From NCBI GenBank assembly GCA_020632975.1, contig JACKEL010000010.1, positions 149,227 through 213,226 on the forward strand: a stretch of DNA of 64,000 nt, read 5' to 3'. Position 1 is the stretch's first letter; each line of letters begins with the position of its first letter. Positions 54,058 through 63,391 of the stretch are shown here, one piece after another. The notes below the pieces were generated by a model. The model was not told the origin of the DNA. It did not search any database and was given only the letters and a program-made list of their open reading frames with translations. The position numbers and the translations under genes are program-made. Source of the stretch: Myxococcales bacterium. GTDB lineage: Bacteria > Myxococcota_C > UBA6777.

Positions 54058-56241
54058 ATGTTCCACGATGTTACCTTGCGACCCACCCAACGCGCCCTAG
54101 GTGTGCTTGGCTGCACGCTCACCTTGCTCGCTTCATCTTTTGTCCAAGCGGCTCCACCCGCGTCCAAGCCCGCAAAGCCCGCAGCTGCAAAACCTGCGGC
54201 TGCCAAACCCACAACCTCTCCTGCACAAATCGCAAAGGCCCCAGCCACCACCCCTGCGAAGGTCCCTTACCCTGCGGTCTCTTACGAGCAAACACCGCAA
54301 CAAATCACCCAGACCTGCAAACAGTCCCTTGGCGCGACCCAAGCCGCGATGGAGCGACTTGCAGCACACGGCCTGCGCAAAACCGAAGGAAACTTCCACA
54401 CCACCTTTTTGGTGTTTGAAGAAGCCCTCGCACAGATGGAAGACGTGATCGGCCCCGTCTATCTGCTGAAATCGACTTCCCCCAACAAAGATGTGCGCAA
54501 AGCTTGCCAAAGCTGCCTTCAGCAATATTTCGCATTCCAATCGCGACTTTTTGCACGCGCAGATCTCTACAAAGTCCTAAAACGCGCAGCAGACAAAGTC
54601 CTTGCTCACCCTGCGCTGCTTTCCCAAGCGGACAAACAACTGATCAACAAGCATCTTCGCGCTTTTATCCGCAATGGAGCGGCCCTGCCCAAAGAAAAAA
54701 GCCAGCAAGCCGCCCAACTCAACGCCGAGCTTTCGCGCCTAAGCATGCGTTTTCTCTCGCATCTTAGCGAAGACAAGACCACCGTTCGTTTCACCCGCGA
54801 TGAACTCAAAGGGATGCCTGATGCCCTCATCGCGACGATGAAACGAGACAAAGAAGGTCGTTACTTGATGTCGATGCGTGTCACCGCGCACTACCTCGCC
54901 TTGATGCGCAATGGTCAAGTTGCAGCCGCACGCGAACGCGCAATCAAAGCCCGTTTCAACCTGCAAGCAGAAGCCAACACCAAGGTGCTTGAGCAGATGA
55001 TCGCTGTGCGACAAAAGTTCGCAAAGCTCCTTGGTTACGAGACCTTCGCACACTACGTCCTCGCGGATCGTATGGCCAAGTCGCCCAAGCAAGTCTTTGA
55101 CTTCCTCAACAAGATCCGCCCACAGCTCCGCAAAAAGATGGACGCTGAACTTCAGCTTCTCCTCGAACTGAAGAAAAAAGACGATCCCAAGGCCACACGC
55201 GTCGAAGCTTGGGACTGGCGCTACTACGGAAACCAACTCAAAAAGACCCGATATGCCGTGGACAACGAAGCGATTCGTCGTTACTTCCCCATGAATCACG
55301 TGATCAAAACAGTGTTCACGATCTACCAAACCCTCCTTGGTGTGCGCTTTACAGAGATAAAGCCTGCTCGCGCATGGCACCCAGATGTCCGCCTCTTCGC
55401 GGTCCACGACAACGAAAGCGGCGAGCTGGTCTCCCACTTCTATCTCGATCTCTTCCCTCGCTCGGGCAAGTACACGCACTTTGCTGCCTTTGGTTTCATT
55501 GGTGGCCGTCGTCTCCCCAATGGTGCGTACCAAACCCCCGTCTCTGCGGTCGTTGGGAACTGGCAAAAGCCCCTCCCTGGAAAACAATCGCTGCTTAGCC
55601 ACGATGAAGTCGAGACCTTCTTCCACGAGTTTGGTCACATCATGCACCAAACCTTAACCCGCGCTCCCTACGGCTCCATCGCTGGCACCAGCGTCAAACG
55701 CGACTTTGTCGAAGCACCTTCCCAGATGCTTGAGAACTGGACGTGGGAACCTGCGATCCTCAAGATGCTGTCCAAGCATGTTGAAACAGGAAAGCCCCTT
55801 CCTGACGCAACCATCCAACGTATGATCCGTTCCAAACGCGCGATTAGCGGCCTTTTCTGGACCCGCCAACTCTTCTTTGCCACCATCGACATGCTCTACC
55901 ACACCCGCAAAGGTCACGTCGATACTGCCGCGCTTTGGCACAAGACCATGCAAGAAGTCATGCCCGTCACGTACATCCCTGGCGTCCGCCCTGCCGCTGG
56001 CTTCGGCCACCTCACGGGCTATGCAGCCGGATACTACGGTTATTTGTGGTCCAAGGTTTATGCACAAGATATGTACACGGTCTTCGAAAAAGCTGGAAAC
56101 CTCGATCCTGTCGCGGGCCGTCGTTATCGCACTTGGATCCTTGAGCCCGGCAGCACCTACGATCCTCTTACCTTGATCACCAACTTCCTCGGTCGTCCGC
56201 CCAAGTTCGACGCTTTCTACCGTGAGCTTGGCCTCAAATAA
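54058..56241 (+). CDS. Secreted M3-family zinc metallopeptidase
   Basis: The product is 727 residues. It has a signal peptide (LGCTLTLLASSFVQAA), an Ala/Lys/Pro-rich linker, then a long helical M3 peptidase. The zinc motif HEFGHIMH lies near residue 523 and the third ligand Glu in EAPSQMLENW near 551. The C-terminal SKVYAQDMYTVFEKAGNLDP segment resembles the substrate-binding end of oligopeptidase/dipeptidyl carboxypeptidase proteins. Most M3 enzymes are cytoplasmic, so export is notable. ATG at 54058 has GAGGAG upstream. It converges on the GDYXXLXY gene, 30 bases away. Confidence 0.88.
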   Translation: MFHDVTLRPTQRALGVLGCTLTLLASSFVQAAPPASKPAKPAAAKPAAAKPTTSPAQIAKAPATTPAKVPYPAVSYEQTPQQITQTCKQSLGATQAAMERLAAHGLRKTEGNFHTTFLVFEEALAQMEDVIGPVYLLKSTSPNKDVRKACQSCLQQYFAFQSRLFARADLYKVLKRAADKVLAHPALLSQADKQLINKHLRAFIRNGAALPKEKSQQAAQLNAELSRLSMRFLSHLSEDKTTVRFTRDELKGMPDALIATMKRDKEGRYLMSMRVTAHYLALMRNGQVAAARERAIKARFNLQAEANTKVLEQMIAVRQKFAKLLGYETFAHYVLADRMAKSPKQVFDFLNKIRPQLRKKMDAELQLLLELKKKDDPKATRVEAWDWRYYGNQLKKTRYAVDNEAIRRYFPMNHVIKTVFTIYQTLLGVRFTEIKPARAWHPDVRLFAVHDNESGELVSHFYLDLFPRSGKYTHFAAFGFIGGRRLPNGAYQTPVSAVVGNWQKPLPGKQSLLSHDEVETFFHEFGHIMHQTLTRAPYGSIAGTSVKRDFVEAPSQMLENWTWEPAILKMLSKHVETGKPLPDATIQRMIRSKRAISGLFWTRQLFFATIDMLYHTRKGHVDTAALWHKTMQEVMPVTYIPGVRPAAGFGHLTGYAAGYYGYLWSKVYAQDMYTVFEKAGNLDPVAGRRYRTWILEPGSTYDPLTLITNFLGRPPKFDAFYRELGLK

Positions 56242-56271
56242 TCCCCCGCCCAAGTCCCCAATATCCCCTAC

Positions 56272-56817
56272 CTATCGAAACTTCACTTCCTTCCCACGAA
56301 TAAACAGCTTGCGCAGTCCGCTGTCGCCATTTTCGGCCACAGCGACTTCCACATGGACATTGCTCATCTCTTTTTCGATCGCTTTGCCCTGAAACTGCGG
56401 AACGAAGTAGCTTTCAAGACCATAACGGATGCTCAGCGCCCAAGGACTCACGATCGTACCGCGAATCACCAAGGGATAAAGCTTTTTCAAGCGCGCAAAG
56501 TCCCCCGAGACCGCGACGGCTTCGTGAAAGCGCGCCCCTGCTTTTCGCATCAGTGCAACATAGACTTTTTGATTGCGCACAAACTTCTCTTGGAAAAGGT
56601 TGAACTTGTTGCCATTCAAGCCACCAAGATCCGAGATCTTGTAGCGCAAGATCACGTAGTCACCGCTCAACAAACTGCGCGGATCAATGGGAACACACTG
56701 CAACATCACAGGATGCCCTGTCTTCAAAAGCAACATACGTTGCCCGATGATCCCGCCCAAGACGACAAGCTGCAACGCCACAAGCAACCAAAAACTTTTG
56801 ATGGGAAAGTCTTTCAT
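56272..56817 (-). CDS. GDYXXLXY-domain membrane protein
   Basis: The product is 181 residues: one N-terminal membrane segment (FWLLVALQLVVLGGIIGQRM), then the family signature GDYVILRYKI and a beta-rich soluble domain. GDYXXLXY proteins commonly sit beside DUF2157/DUF4401 membrane proteins. The start overlaps the stop of the DUF2157 gene (ATGA), so translation is coupled. A role in the same membrane complex is inferred; its biochemistry is unknown. Confidence 0.82.
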   Translation of the reverse strand: MKDFPIKSFWLLVALQLVVLGGIIGQRMLLLKTGHPVMLQCVPIDPRSLLSGDYVILRYKISDLGGLNGNKFNLFQEKFVRNQKVYVALMRKAGARFHEAVAVSGDFARLKKLYPLVIRGTIVSPWALSIRYGLESYFVPQFQGKAIEKEMSNVHVEVAVAENGDSGLRKLFIRGKEVKFR

Positions 56818-58832
56818 TGCACACCTCCTCGACCCGCTTGTCCTTGTTGACGTGAAGCCTCGATCACTTCAAGCAATAACCGCCGTTGACGATTGAGGAG
56901 ATAGCCGCCCACCATCACCAAAAGACCCGTGACGATGAACAACAAAGAACCTGATATCAGCTCCCACAACACATCGAAATACCGCGTGATCACCTGCAAG
57001 ATCAGCCCACCCAACGCAAAGTACACAAGGCGCACAGAGTTGATCTTGACACTGTAGAAAAGAAGCAAAGCAACCATCAGAAAAAGGATGATATTAAAAT
57101 AAAGCGAATACGCGACCCAACTCCACCGAGGACCGCTTGCAAAAAGACCGATACACGTGGCCAAAAAGATCGCTCCACACAGCGCGACAGGCAGTTTTTG
57201 CGCAGACTGAAAGATCAAATAAAGAAACAGAGCGCTCGCCAACACCACAAAAAACACCAACAACACGACCACAAAGTAACTCGCCTGAAAGATATTGGTT
57301 TGGGTGTCCACCAGCTTAAAAGACAAGATATAAAAGGTCGCATAAGACAACAAAACGCCCAGCCCTTGGAGATAAGACACAGGGAAAGAACGTTTTTGTT
57401 GTCGCAAGACGTGCTCCACCAACAAATTGCAGAGAAAAAAGACCACGCCAAACATCACAAACCCTAGAACATAGGCCACATAGTAATAGCGACTCTCGAT
57501 GCCCAAACCAATAAAAGCAAACATCTTGATGAATAGCGTAGCGATCGCAAGCATCCATGCCACCGAGCGTTCAACTCGACTGACAGACAAAGAAAGAAAG
57601 GAATCGCCAAGGCCCATAAAGACCGTCAAGAGCAAACCAAGATGTGTGGTGATCAACAAGACGCGTTTATCGCCCAAGGGAAGGACAAAAAGTGCAATCG
57701 CCGCCAAAGACATCCACGAGAAAAGCGGCGAAGCTTTTTTCCCAGTGGACTGTTCTGTGTAAGAAGACAACAACTGCGCGATCGCCAAAAAGGCGATGTA
57801 TTGGAAGATGAGAAAAGCTGCAAAGCCCGTGAGATGGGGATAAAGCACAGAAAAGTTGAGTGGCCAAGAAACGCCAATCAAAGGCCCCCACAACAACAAC
57901 AACCCCACAGAACCAAAGAAGACCTTGGCCCAGGCTGCGAGTGGCCAACGCTCCAAAAAGCGACCCAAAGCGAGACACAACAACCCCAAAGGAAGACATG
58001 CCAAAGCCCCCGCAAACAGGGCCATATCGAGAGAGTATCCAGCGTTGTCTCGGATGCGCCACAAAGCATGGAAGTTGAGTTGGAAAAACAAGACAAGAGA
58101 AAAGGCCGCTGTAAAGACCAACCCAAGACGCGATGCGCAGCGCACAAACAAAGCCACAAGCCCTACAATCGCGAGCGCAAACCACGCGTTGGGCTGAAGA
58201 TAGACGCTAACTTCCCACAGGTTCCAGACCAAGAGCAAAGCCGCGGAAAGATAGGCACTTGCGACATCTCGCAACAGCCAAGACATCGAAGCTGCGACGA
58301 TCGCCCACAACAACACACCATTGGAAGGATGCGCGCTAATGTGGAAGATCTGCGCGATCAAACCAATCGCCGCCCCAAATGCCACGAGCCCCAAAAACAA
58401 AAAAGCCCTTCCAAACAACTGCGAACCACGCACAGCCAAACCGTAAAAGGCCGCTCCATACAAGCCCGTCAGCAACAAAAAGATCTGCGAAAGCTTGAGC
58501 GTCGTGGACATAAAACGCCAATTGGCCGCATAAAAAAGCAAGATCCCCACGCCCACCAGCAACGTCGCGATCCCCACCATCACAGTGGGTAACCAACCAA
58601 CGACGTCACGTTCGGGTGCACCCGCTTGTGTCGTCTTTGCAGCTTTTCGCGGTGCAGTGGCCGCTTGGCGTGATGCAGGCTCGACTTGCGGTGGCGTATC
58701 GACACCTTCCGCAAAAGCCCGTGACTCCGACAATATCTTGACCCGTTGTTCTTCTTCGATGAGTCCTTTTGCGACCCATCGCCGCGCATCTTTCTCAAGA
58801 CTGCGAAAATATGCATCTTGCCTTTTTGCCAT
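56814..58832 (-). CDS. DUF2157-type polytopic membrane protein
   Basis: The product is 672 residues. An N-terminal soluble segment (DARRWVAKGLIEEEQRVKIL, typical of the DUF2157 N-terminus) is followed by about 20 membrane segments starting with MVGIATLLVGVGILLFYAANW. The later half may correspond to DUF4401. ATG at 58832 has GAGGGAGAG upstream; the frame continues upstream of it without family resemblance. It is translationally coupled to the downstream GDYXXLXY gene by an ATGA overlap. This gene pair is widespread and uncharacterised. Confidence 0.8.
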   Translation of the reverse strand: MAKRQDAYFRSLEKDARRWVAKGLIEEEQRVKILSESRAFAEGVDTPPQVEPASRQAATAPRKAAKTTQAGAPERDVVGWLPTVMVGIATLLVGVGILLFYAANWRFMSTTLKLSQIFLLLTGLYGAAFYGLAVRGSQLFGRAFLFLGLVAFGAAIGLIAQIFHISAHPSNGVLLWAIVAASMSWLLRDVASAYLSAALLLVWNLWEVSVYLQPNAWFALAIVGLVALFVRCASRLGLVFTAAFSLVLFFQLNFHALWRIRDNAGYSLDMALFAGALACLPLGLLCLALGRFLERWPLAAWAKVFFGSVGLLLLWGPLIGVSWPLNFSVLYPHLTGFAAFLIFQYIAFLAIAQLLSSYTEQSTGKKASPLFSWMSLAAIALFVLPLGDKRVLLITTHLGLLLTVFMGLGDSFLSLSVSRVERSVAWMLAIATLFIKMFAFIGLGIESRYYYVAYVLGFVMFGVVFFLCNLLVEHVLRQQKRSFPVSYLQGLGVLLSYATFYILSFKLVDTQTNIFQASYFVVVLLVFFVVLASALFLYLIFQSAQKLPVALCGAIFLATCIGLFASGPRWSWVAYSLYFNIILFLMVALLLFYSVKINSVRLVYFALGGLILQVITRYFDVLWELISGSLLFIVTGLLVMVGGYLLNRQRRLLLEVIEASRQQGQAGRGGVQ

Positions 58833-59145
58833 GACTCTCCCTCTTGTGATGTGACGAGATGTTGTGCGCAGACTCCCTACACACAAGCGTGACAGCTTGC
58901 CCTGCCCCCCGAGAAAGAACAAGTAGCAACACCGCGCACTTGAGAAACACGTCCACAAAAAGAACAGCGAAAAGACAACGAAACCACCGCACCTCTTGAA
59001 AGTCGCATAGACCTTGACTACGTTGGAGGTCTTGGAAAGATCCCCAAGCACACAAAAGCCCATCGACCAAGAAACATCCATCCACTGGGTGTTCTTGCCT
59101 CTTTGACGGCGATCCTTGACGCACTTCGGCAGGAGACTTTTTCTG
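58833..59145. other. Divergent intergenic region
   Basis: A 313-base gap between the DUF2157 operon and the CorA-like gene. Open frames run through it on both strands as extensions of the flanking genes but lack ribosome sites or resemblance. No repeat or strong promoter is seen. Confidence 0.4.
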
Positions 59146-60753
59146 ATGACAGACGTGATCTCTTCTTCGAGCCCATCGACCGTAAATATCGAGTCCCCCA
59201 AGCGCCCTAAACGTTGTAGCATCTGTGGAAAGTCCTTCGAAGAAGGTGCACCCACAAGTACAGACAAAAGCTCCCTTCCTTGCGCACCTGGCAACTGTCT
59301 TGCTTTCACGATCGAAGCCGAAAGCGGCGAACAACCCTTCCAATTGAACAACCACTACAGCATGTGCGTGTTTCCGTTTACCTTCCATGAAGACGATGGC
59401 AACAGCTTTATGCGCTTGCGCACCTCCTCGCGTTGGCACAAAAGAACCTTCTCTGAAGATGATCCTGAAGATGTGGATCGCACAGAATATTTCTTACCTT
59501 ATGTCAAAAAGTTTCTCTTCCCTTCGCTCTATGAGCAAAAAGGCCACTACGACCCACACGCTGACTTTGCCGTGCCTACGGTGCAACACTATCGCCTCGA
59601 CCTTCAAAGCCTCGGGCCTACGGCAGAAGATGGCTCCCTGCCCTTTTTCCTTTCTGGCGAAGACGACCGCGACAAACGTCATTACCAACATGAGATGTCG
59701 TTGAATGAAGTCCAGTTGCTCGTCACCAACATGCGTGTGGGATTCTTGATCTTCCGCTTGCGTCGCAGTGGAGATCGCCCAACGTACATGGACCAGATGC
59801 ACGCGACGTTGTTCTTTCGCCTTCTTGCGCCGCTGTATCGGGGATTTGCGATGCCTGAGATGCAGATCGAAGACAAAAGCTTTCAGATCAGCCAGCTTCT
59901 TGGACACCTACTTGCTGAGTTTGAAGGTGACGGGAAAGCCCGATCACCCGAACGTTACTCTCGGCGCTTGGATCTCCCCGTCCGCCCAAGCTACGACGAC
60001 CGCATGATGGTGTACACCTTTAGCTGTATCGACCATCAGACCTGCCTTTCAGACCGTGAGCGTGCGCGTCGGCAACTCGAACGCTTCGCCTTTTCGCGCT
60101 TTGACGATGACCTCAGTAGCCGCATCCCTAACGATGGTGGCGACGATGAAGCCCACCGTTGGCTCACCCAGCGTTGGCAAAGCATCTCCAAAGAAGGCAG
60201 CAGCCTCGTTGTCTTCGACATCGACAGCTTCAACCGCGAGTTTTTGGGCCAATACCACGCAAGCTATTACTTCGACATCTTCTTGTTGGCCGCCCTCCAA
60301 CGCACCGCGCTGTTGCTGCTTTTTGAACGACTCTCAGATATCCGCTCGCTGACTTCGCTGAGTTGGGAAAGCCAAAAGTCCCTACGTCGCTTGCGAAAAG
60401 CTGTCTTGCTCTTTAAGAACCAAAGTTGGTTTAGTCAGATCACCCACCGCGAACGAGGCTTGATCCTATGGCGCCGATGGCAAGGCGTCTTTGAGGTGGA
60501 CAAGCTGATGCGCGAAGTCAACGATCAATCAACCGAACTCAGCGCGTACCTCCAGGATCGAACACGCCAACAAGTCGAATGGGGCGTGCGGATCGGCGGT
60601 TTCTTGGCGACCTCACTCCCTGCGATCTTTGGTTTGCGGGTGATCCTCGGAAAAGCCCCATGGGTGGACTCTTTGCGATGGTTCTTGGTTTTGATGGTAC
60701 TTTTGGGGGCGGGGATCTTCGGCTGGTTTGTACTCTTCCGCGAAGAAGAATAA
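59146..60753 (+). CDS. Hypothetical protein with Cys cluster and two C-terminal membrane helices
   Basis: The product is 535 residues. The N-terminus holds CSICGKSFEEGAP...CAPGNC, a possible zinc-binding Cys4 cluster. A central part of about 380 residues is soluble with long charged helices. Two membrane helices at the end (IGGFLATSLPAIFGLRVIL and LRWFLVLMVLLGAGIFGWFV) follow a long helix, an arrangement like CorA-type magnesium channels; the CorA GMN motif is absent, so transport is not supported. ATG at 59146 has AGGAG ten bases upstream. It converges on rlmI. Family not recognised. Confidence 0.6.
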   Translation: MTDVISSSSPSTVNIESPKRPKRCSICGKSFEEGAPTSTDKSSLPCAPGNCLAFTIEAESGEQPFQLNNHYSMCVFPFTFHEDDGNSFMRLRTSSRWHKRTFSEDDPEDVDRTEYFLPYVKKFLFPSLYEQKGHYDPHADFAVPTVQHYRLDLQSLGPTAEDGSLPFFLSGEDDRDKRHYQHEMSLNEVQLLVTNMRVGFLIFRLRRSGDRPTYMDQMHATLFFRLLAPLYRGFAMPEMQIEDKSFQISQLLGHLLAEFEGDGKARSPERYSRRLDLPVRPSYDDRMMVYTFSCIDHQTCLSDRERARRQLERFAFSRFDDDLSSRIPNDGGDDEAHRWLTQRWQSISKEGSSLVVFDIDSFNREFLGQYHASYYFDIFLLAALQRTALLLLFERLSDIRSLTSLSWESQKSLRRLRKAVLLFKNQSWFSQITHRERGLILWRRWQGVFEVDKLMREVNDQSTELSAYLQDRTRQQVEWGVRIGGFLATSLPAIFGLRVILGKAPWVDSLRWFLVLMVLLGAGIFGWFVLFREEE

Positions 60754-60784
60754 GAGCAAGCATCCTTGCATCCGAGTCTTCGGA

Positions 60785-61975
60785 CTATTCCACGCGACAA
60801 ACAAGACCCTTTAGATACGTCCCTTCGGGAAAAGCGAGACGTGTGGGGTGATCCACATCTTGTTCGAGGCGCAACAAGATCTGTCCATCGCGGCGCGCAT
60901 CCAGCGCAGCATCCGCAACGATCTTTTGGAAAAGTGGGGTGGTCATCTGCCCAGAACAAGAGAAGGTCAAGAGCAAACCACCCGGACGCAACAGCTTGAA
61001 GGCTTGAAGGTTGATATCTTTGTAGCCTCGACTTGCGCGCTCAAGTTGGGACTTGGACTCCGCAAACTTCGGTGGATCGAGGACGATCACATCAAAGCTT
61101 CTTTGCTCTTTTTGCAAACGACGCAACTCCGCAAAGACGTCCCCTTCTGTCAACGTCGAGCGCGAAGCATCAAATCCGTTGAGTTCAACGTGTTTGCGTG
61201 CGACTTCAAGCGCTTTTCCCGAGGCTTCGATCTGGGTCACATGCTTGGCCCCACCCGAGAGCGCCGCCAAACCAAACCCCCCCGTATAAGCAAAACAGTT
61301 CAGCACTTCAGCATCTTTTGCAAAAGACCGCAGCTGCGCGCGATTGGCTCGCTGATCGAGGTAAAATCCCGTCTTGTGGCCTTCGTAGATATCCACAAGA
61401 TAACGCATACCATTCTCTTCGATCTCAAGCGCTTCTGGGGGCTTTTCGCCTGCGAGAAGTCCCATGGTGGGCTCAAGTCCTTCTTTTTTTCGGACATCGC
61501 TATCAGAACGCTCGTAGATGCCCTTCAAAGGCAGCAACTCTTGCAGGATCTCACACCATATCGGCTTCCAATACTCAGCTCCAGCCGAAAGGCACTGCAT
61601 CACGAGGTAATCGCCATAACGATCCACGATCAGCCCAGGAAACCCGTCAGACTCTCCATACACCAAACGACAAGCGCGCTGTGCAACAGGAGAAAGTCGT
61701 TGCTCTCTCATCGCGATAGCTGCGCGAAAACGCTCTGTAAAGAACACCCGATCAACCGTTTGTTGCGGCGAAAAACTCCACATCCGCACAGCGATCTGTG
61801 ACTGTGGCGAATACGCCCCCCACCCAAGCATCTTGCCGCTGCTATCCTTGACGGCGATCGTCTCGCCCTTTCCAGGCTTTCCTTCGACCTTCGCCAAAGC
61901 CCCCGAAAAAAGCCAAGGATGGCGGCGCTCGATAGAGCGTTCACCTGCTGTCTTTACACGAACCGCTGCTGTCAT
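60785..61975 (-). CDS. rlmI: 23S rRNA (cytosine1962-C5)-methyltransferase
   Basis: The product is 396 residues, the same length as E. coli RlmI. The N-terminal PUA-like domain (IERRHPWLFSGALAKVEG) binds RNA. YGESDGFPGLIVDRYGDYL follows, then the SAM-dependent methyltransferase fold with NCFAYTGGFGLAALSGGA (SAM-binding motif), VTQIEASGKALEVARKH and VIVLDPPKFAESKSQLERA. The C-terminal TFSCSGQMTTPLF holds the Cys used by m5C methyltransferases. ATG at 61975 has GGGAGAG upstream; the longer frame was not used. Confidence 0.9.
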   Translation of the reverse strand: MTAAVRVKTAGERSIERRHPWLFSGALAKVEGKPGKGETIAVKDSSGKMLGWGAYSPQSQIAVRMWSFSPQQTVDRVFFTERFRAAIAMREQRLSPVAQRACRLVYGESDGFPGLIVDRYGDYLVMQCLSAGAEYWKPIWCEILQELLPLKGIYERSDSDVRKKEGLEPTMGLLAGEKPPEALEIEENGMRYLVDIYEGHKTGFYLDQRANRAQLRSFAKDAEVLNCFAYTGGFGLAALSGGAKHVTQIEASGKALEVARKHVELNGFDASRSTLTEGDVFAELRRLQKEQRSFDVIVLDPPKFAESKSQLERASRGYKDINLQAFKLLRPGGLLLTFSCSGQMTTPLFQKIVADAALDARRDGQILLRLEQDVDHPTRLAFPEGTYLKGLVCRVE

Positions 61976-62038
61976 CCGTCTCTCTCCCAACAAAAAAGGT
62001 GCCTCTCTACCAAGGCACGATATCACTGCGCGGCATGT

Positions 62039-63238
62039 TTAGCGGGAGATGGGCTTTTTTGGCAAGGGTTCTTTTTTCGGCCGCGCCCACATCTCTTCGC
62101 GCGCTCTCATCAAACGCAAGACATTTTCTCCCCAAAATCCCCGCCACAAGGCCCGTTCCTGAGAGGTGCGATGCAAAGCACGCTTGAGTCTCAGCAAACG
62201 CCCCACATGCTCAAGCCCGCGCGGTGCCGTGATACCGCCATCATAATCGCTACCAAGCGCAAGATGCGCGGACCCCATCGTCTTTGCAAAGTAGCGAAGA
62301 TGCTCGATGATCCGCCCCATTCGGACTTTTTCAGGGGGGACACCCGACTCAAGATAGCGCGTAAAAAAGTTGATCCCCACCAAGCCACCGTTCTTTTTGA
62401 TCGCCACAAGCTGACGCTTTGTAAGGTTTCGATAGTGCGAACACAAAGCGAACGCGTTGCTATGAGAAGCGATCACAGGACGCCGCGCAATCCGCATCAC
62501 ATCCCAAAAAGTCTGACGCCCTGCATGCGAAAGATCCACCCAAATGCCCGCATCTTCGAGGATCTGCACAAGCTGCTTTCCCAAGAAAGTCAGACCATCG
62601 CCACAACGTCGAAAGTGCCTTGCTTTGCGACGCCAAGGTCCGCGCGCCCCCTCTCGAAAAAAACGGGGCCATAGCTTGGGGCATCGACGACTTTCGTCAC
62701 GCGCAGAGGTCGCAAAAACATTGGAGTTGTCCCATGTAAGCCCCACATACAAAGGTCGCCATCGCAAAAAGTCCCGTACATGGGCGAGTTTCCCACCAAA
62801 AGCGTGTGCCCCTTCGACAGCCAACATCGTCCCGATCTTCCCTTGTCTGCGGGCTTCCTCAAGCTCATACACGGTCTGAACATGAGAAAAAGTATCTGGA
62901 TATGTCCGAAGCATCCGTTGATACGTCGCGAGCATCTTTTGCAGATAACGCCAAGCCGACTCCCCGCGCAGCCCTGACCGCACAAACAACACGAACACCA
63001 CACCATGCACCCCGCTACGACGCAGTTTGGGGATATCCACCGAGCGATATCGCTGGCTCTGCCGCAGATCGTACCATCGCTTGGTGAGATGCATCAGCGT
63101 ATCGACGTGCAGATCCACGATCCAAGGCTCCTTCGAAGGGCTCCCCTTGGGCGACGCCATACACACAGACACGCCCAAACACATCATCACTGCACCCATC
63201 CCAAAGAACCGTAGCCACCGAGGCCGCGACAACTGCAT
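62039..63238 (-). CDS. Secreted membrane dipeptidase (peptidase M19)
   Basis: The product is 399 residues. A signal peptide (FFGMGAVMMCLGVSVCMASP) is followed by an M19 dipeptidase: IVDLHVDTL (metal HxD), MLAVEGAHAF (bridging Glu), WVDLSHAG, VIASHSNAF and LGSDYDGGI (metal and substrate residues). M19 enzymes cleave dipeptides, including D-residue dipeptides. All zinc-site residues are seen. ATG at 63238 was chosen for the signal peptide and AAAGGA upstream; ATG at 63259 is an alternative. It lies downstream of no other gene on its strand and is divergent from the last gene. Confidence 0.88.
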   Translation of the reverse strand: MQLSRPRWLRFFGMGAVMMCLGVSVCMASPKGSPSKEPWIVDLHVDTLMHLTKRWYDLRQSQRYRSVDIPKLRRSGVHGVVFVLFVRSGLRGESAWRYLQKMLATYQRMLRTYPDTFSHVQTVYELEEARRQGKIGTMLAVEGAHAFGGKLAHVRDFLRWRPLYVGLTWDNSNVFATSARDESRRCPKLWPRFFREGARGPWRRKARHFRRCGDGLTFLGKQLVQILEDAGIWVDLSHAGRQTFWDVMRIARRPVIASHSNAFALCSHYRNLTKRQLVAIKKNGGLVGINFFTRYLESGVPPEKVRMGRIIEHLRYFAKTMGSAHLALGSDYDGGITAPRGLEHVGRLLRLKRALHRTSQERALWRGFWGENVLRLMRAREEMWARPKKEPLPKKPISR

Positions 63239-63391
63239 CCCAACGCCGTCCTTTCTCATGAAACAAAGTAGCCCCTTGCAAGGCCAAAATACTCTGATTA
63301 TCCTTCCCAAGACCCGTAACAAGGAGCTTTCCAACAAAGAAACAAACGCTCCATCTCTCTTTTCACCCTCTATCCAAGGAGTATAACAACG

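Noticed and set aside
59146..60753. CorA magnesium transporter
   Set aside because: The GMN signature is missing.
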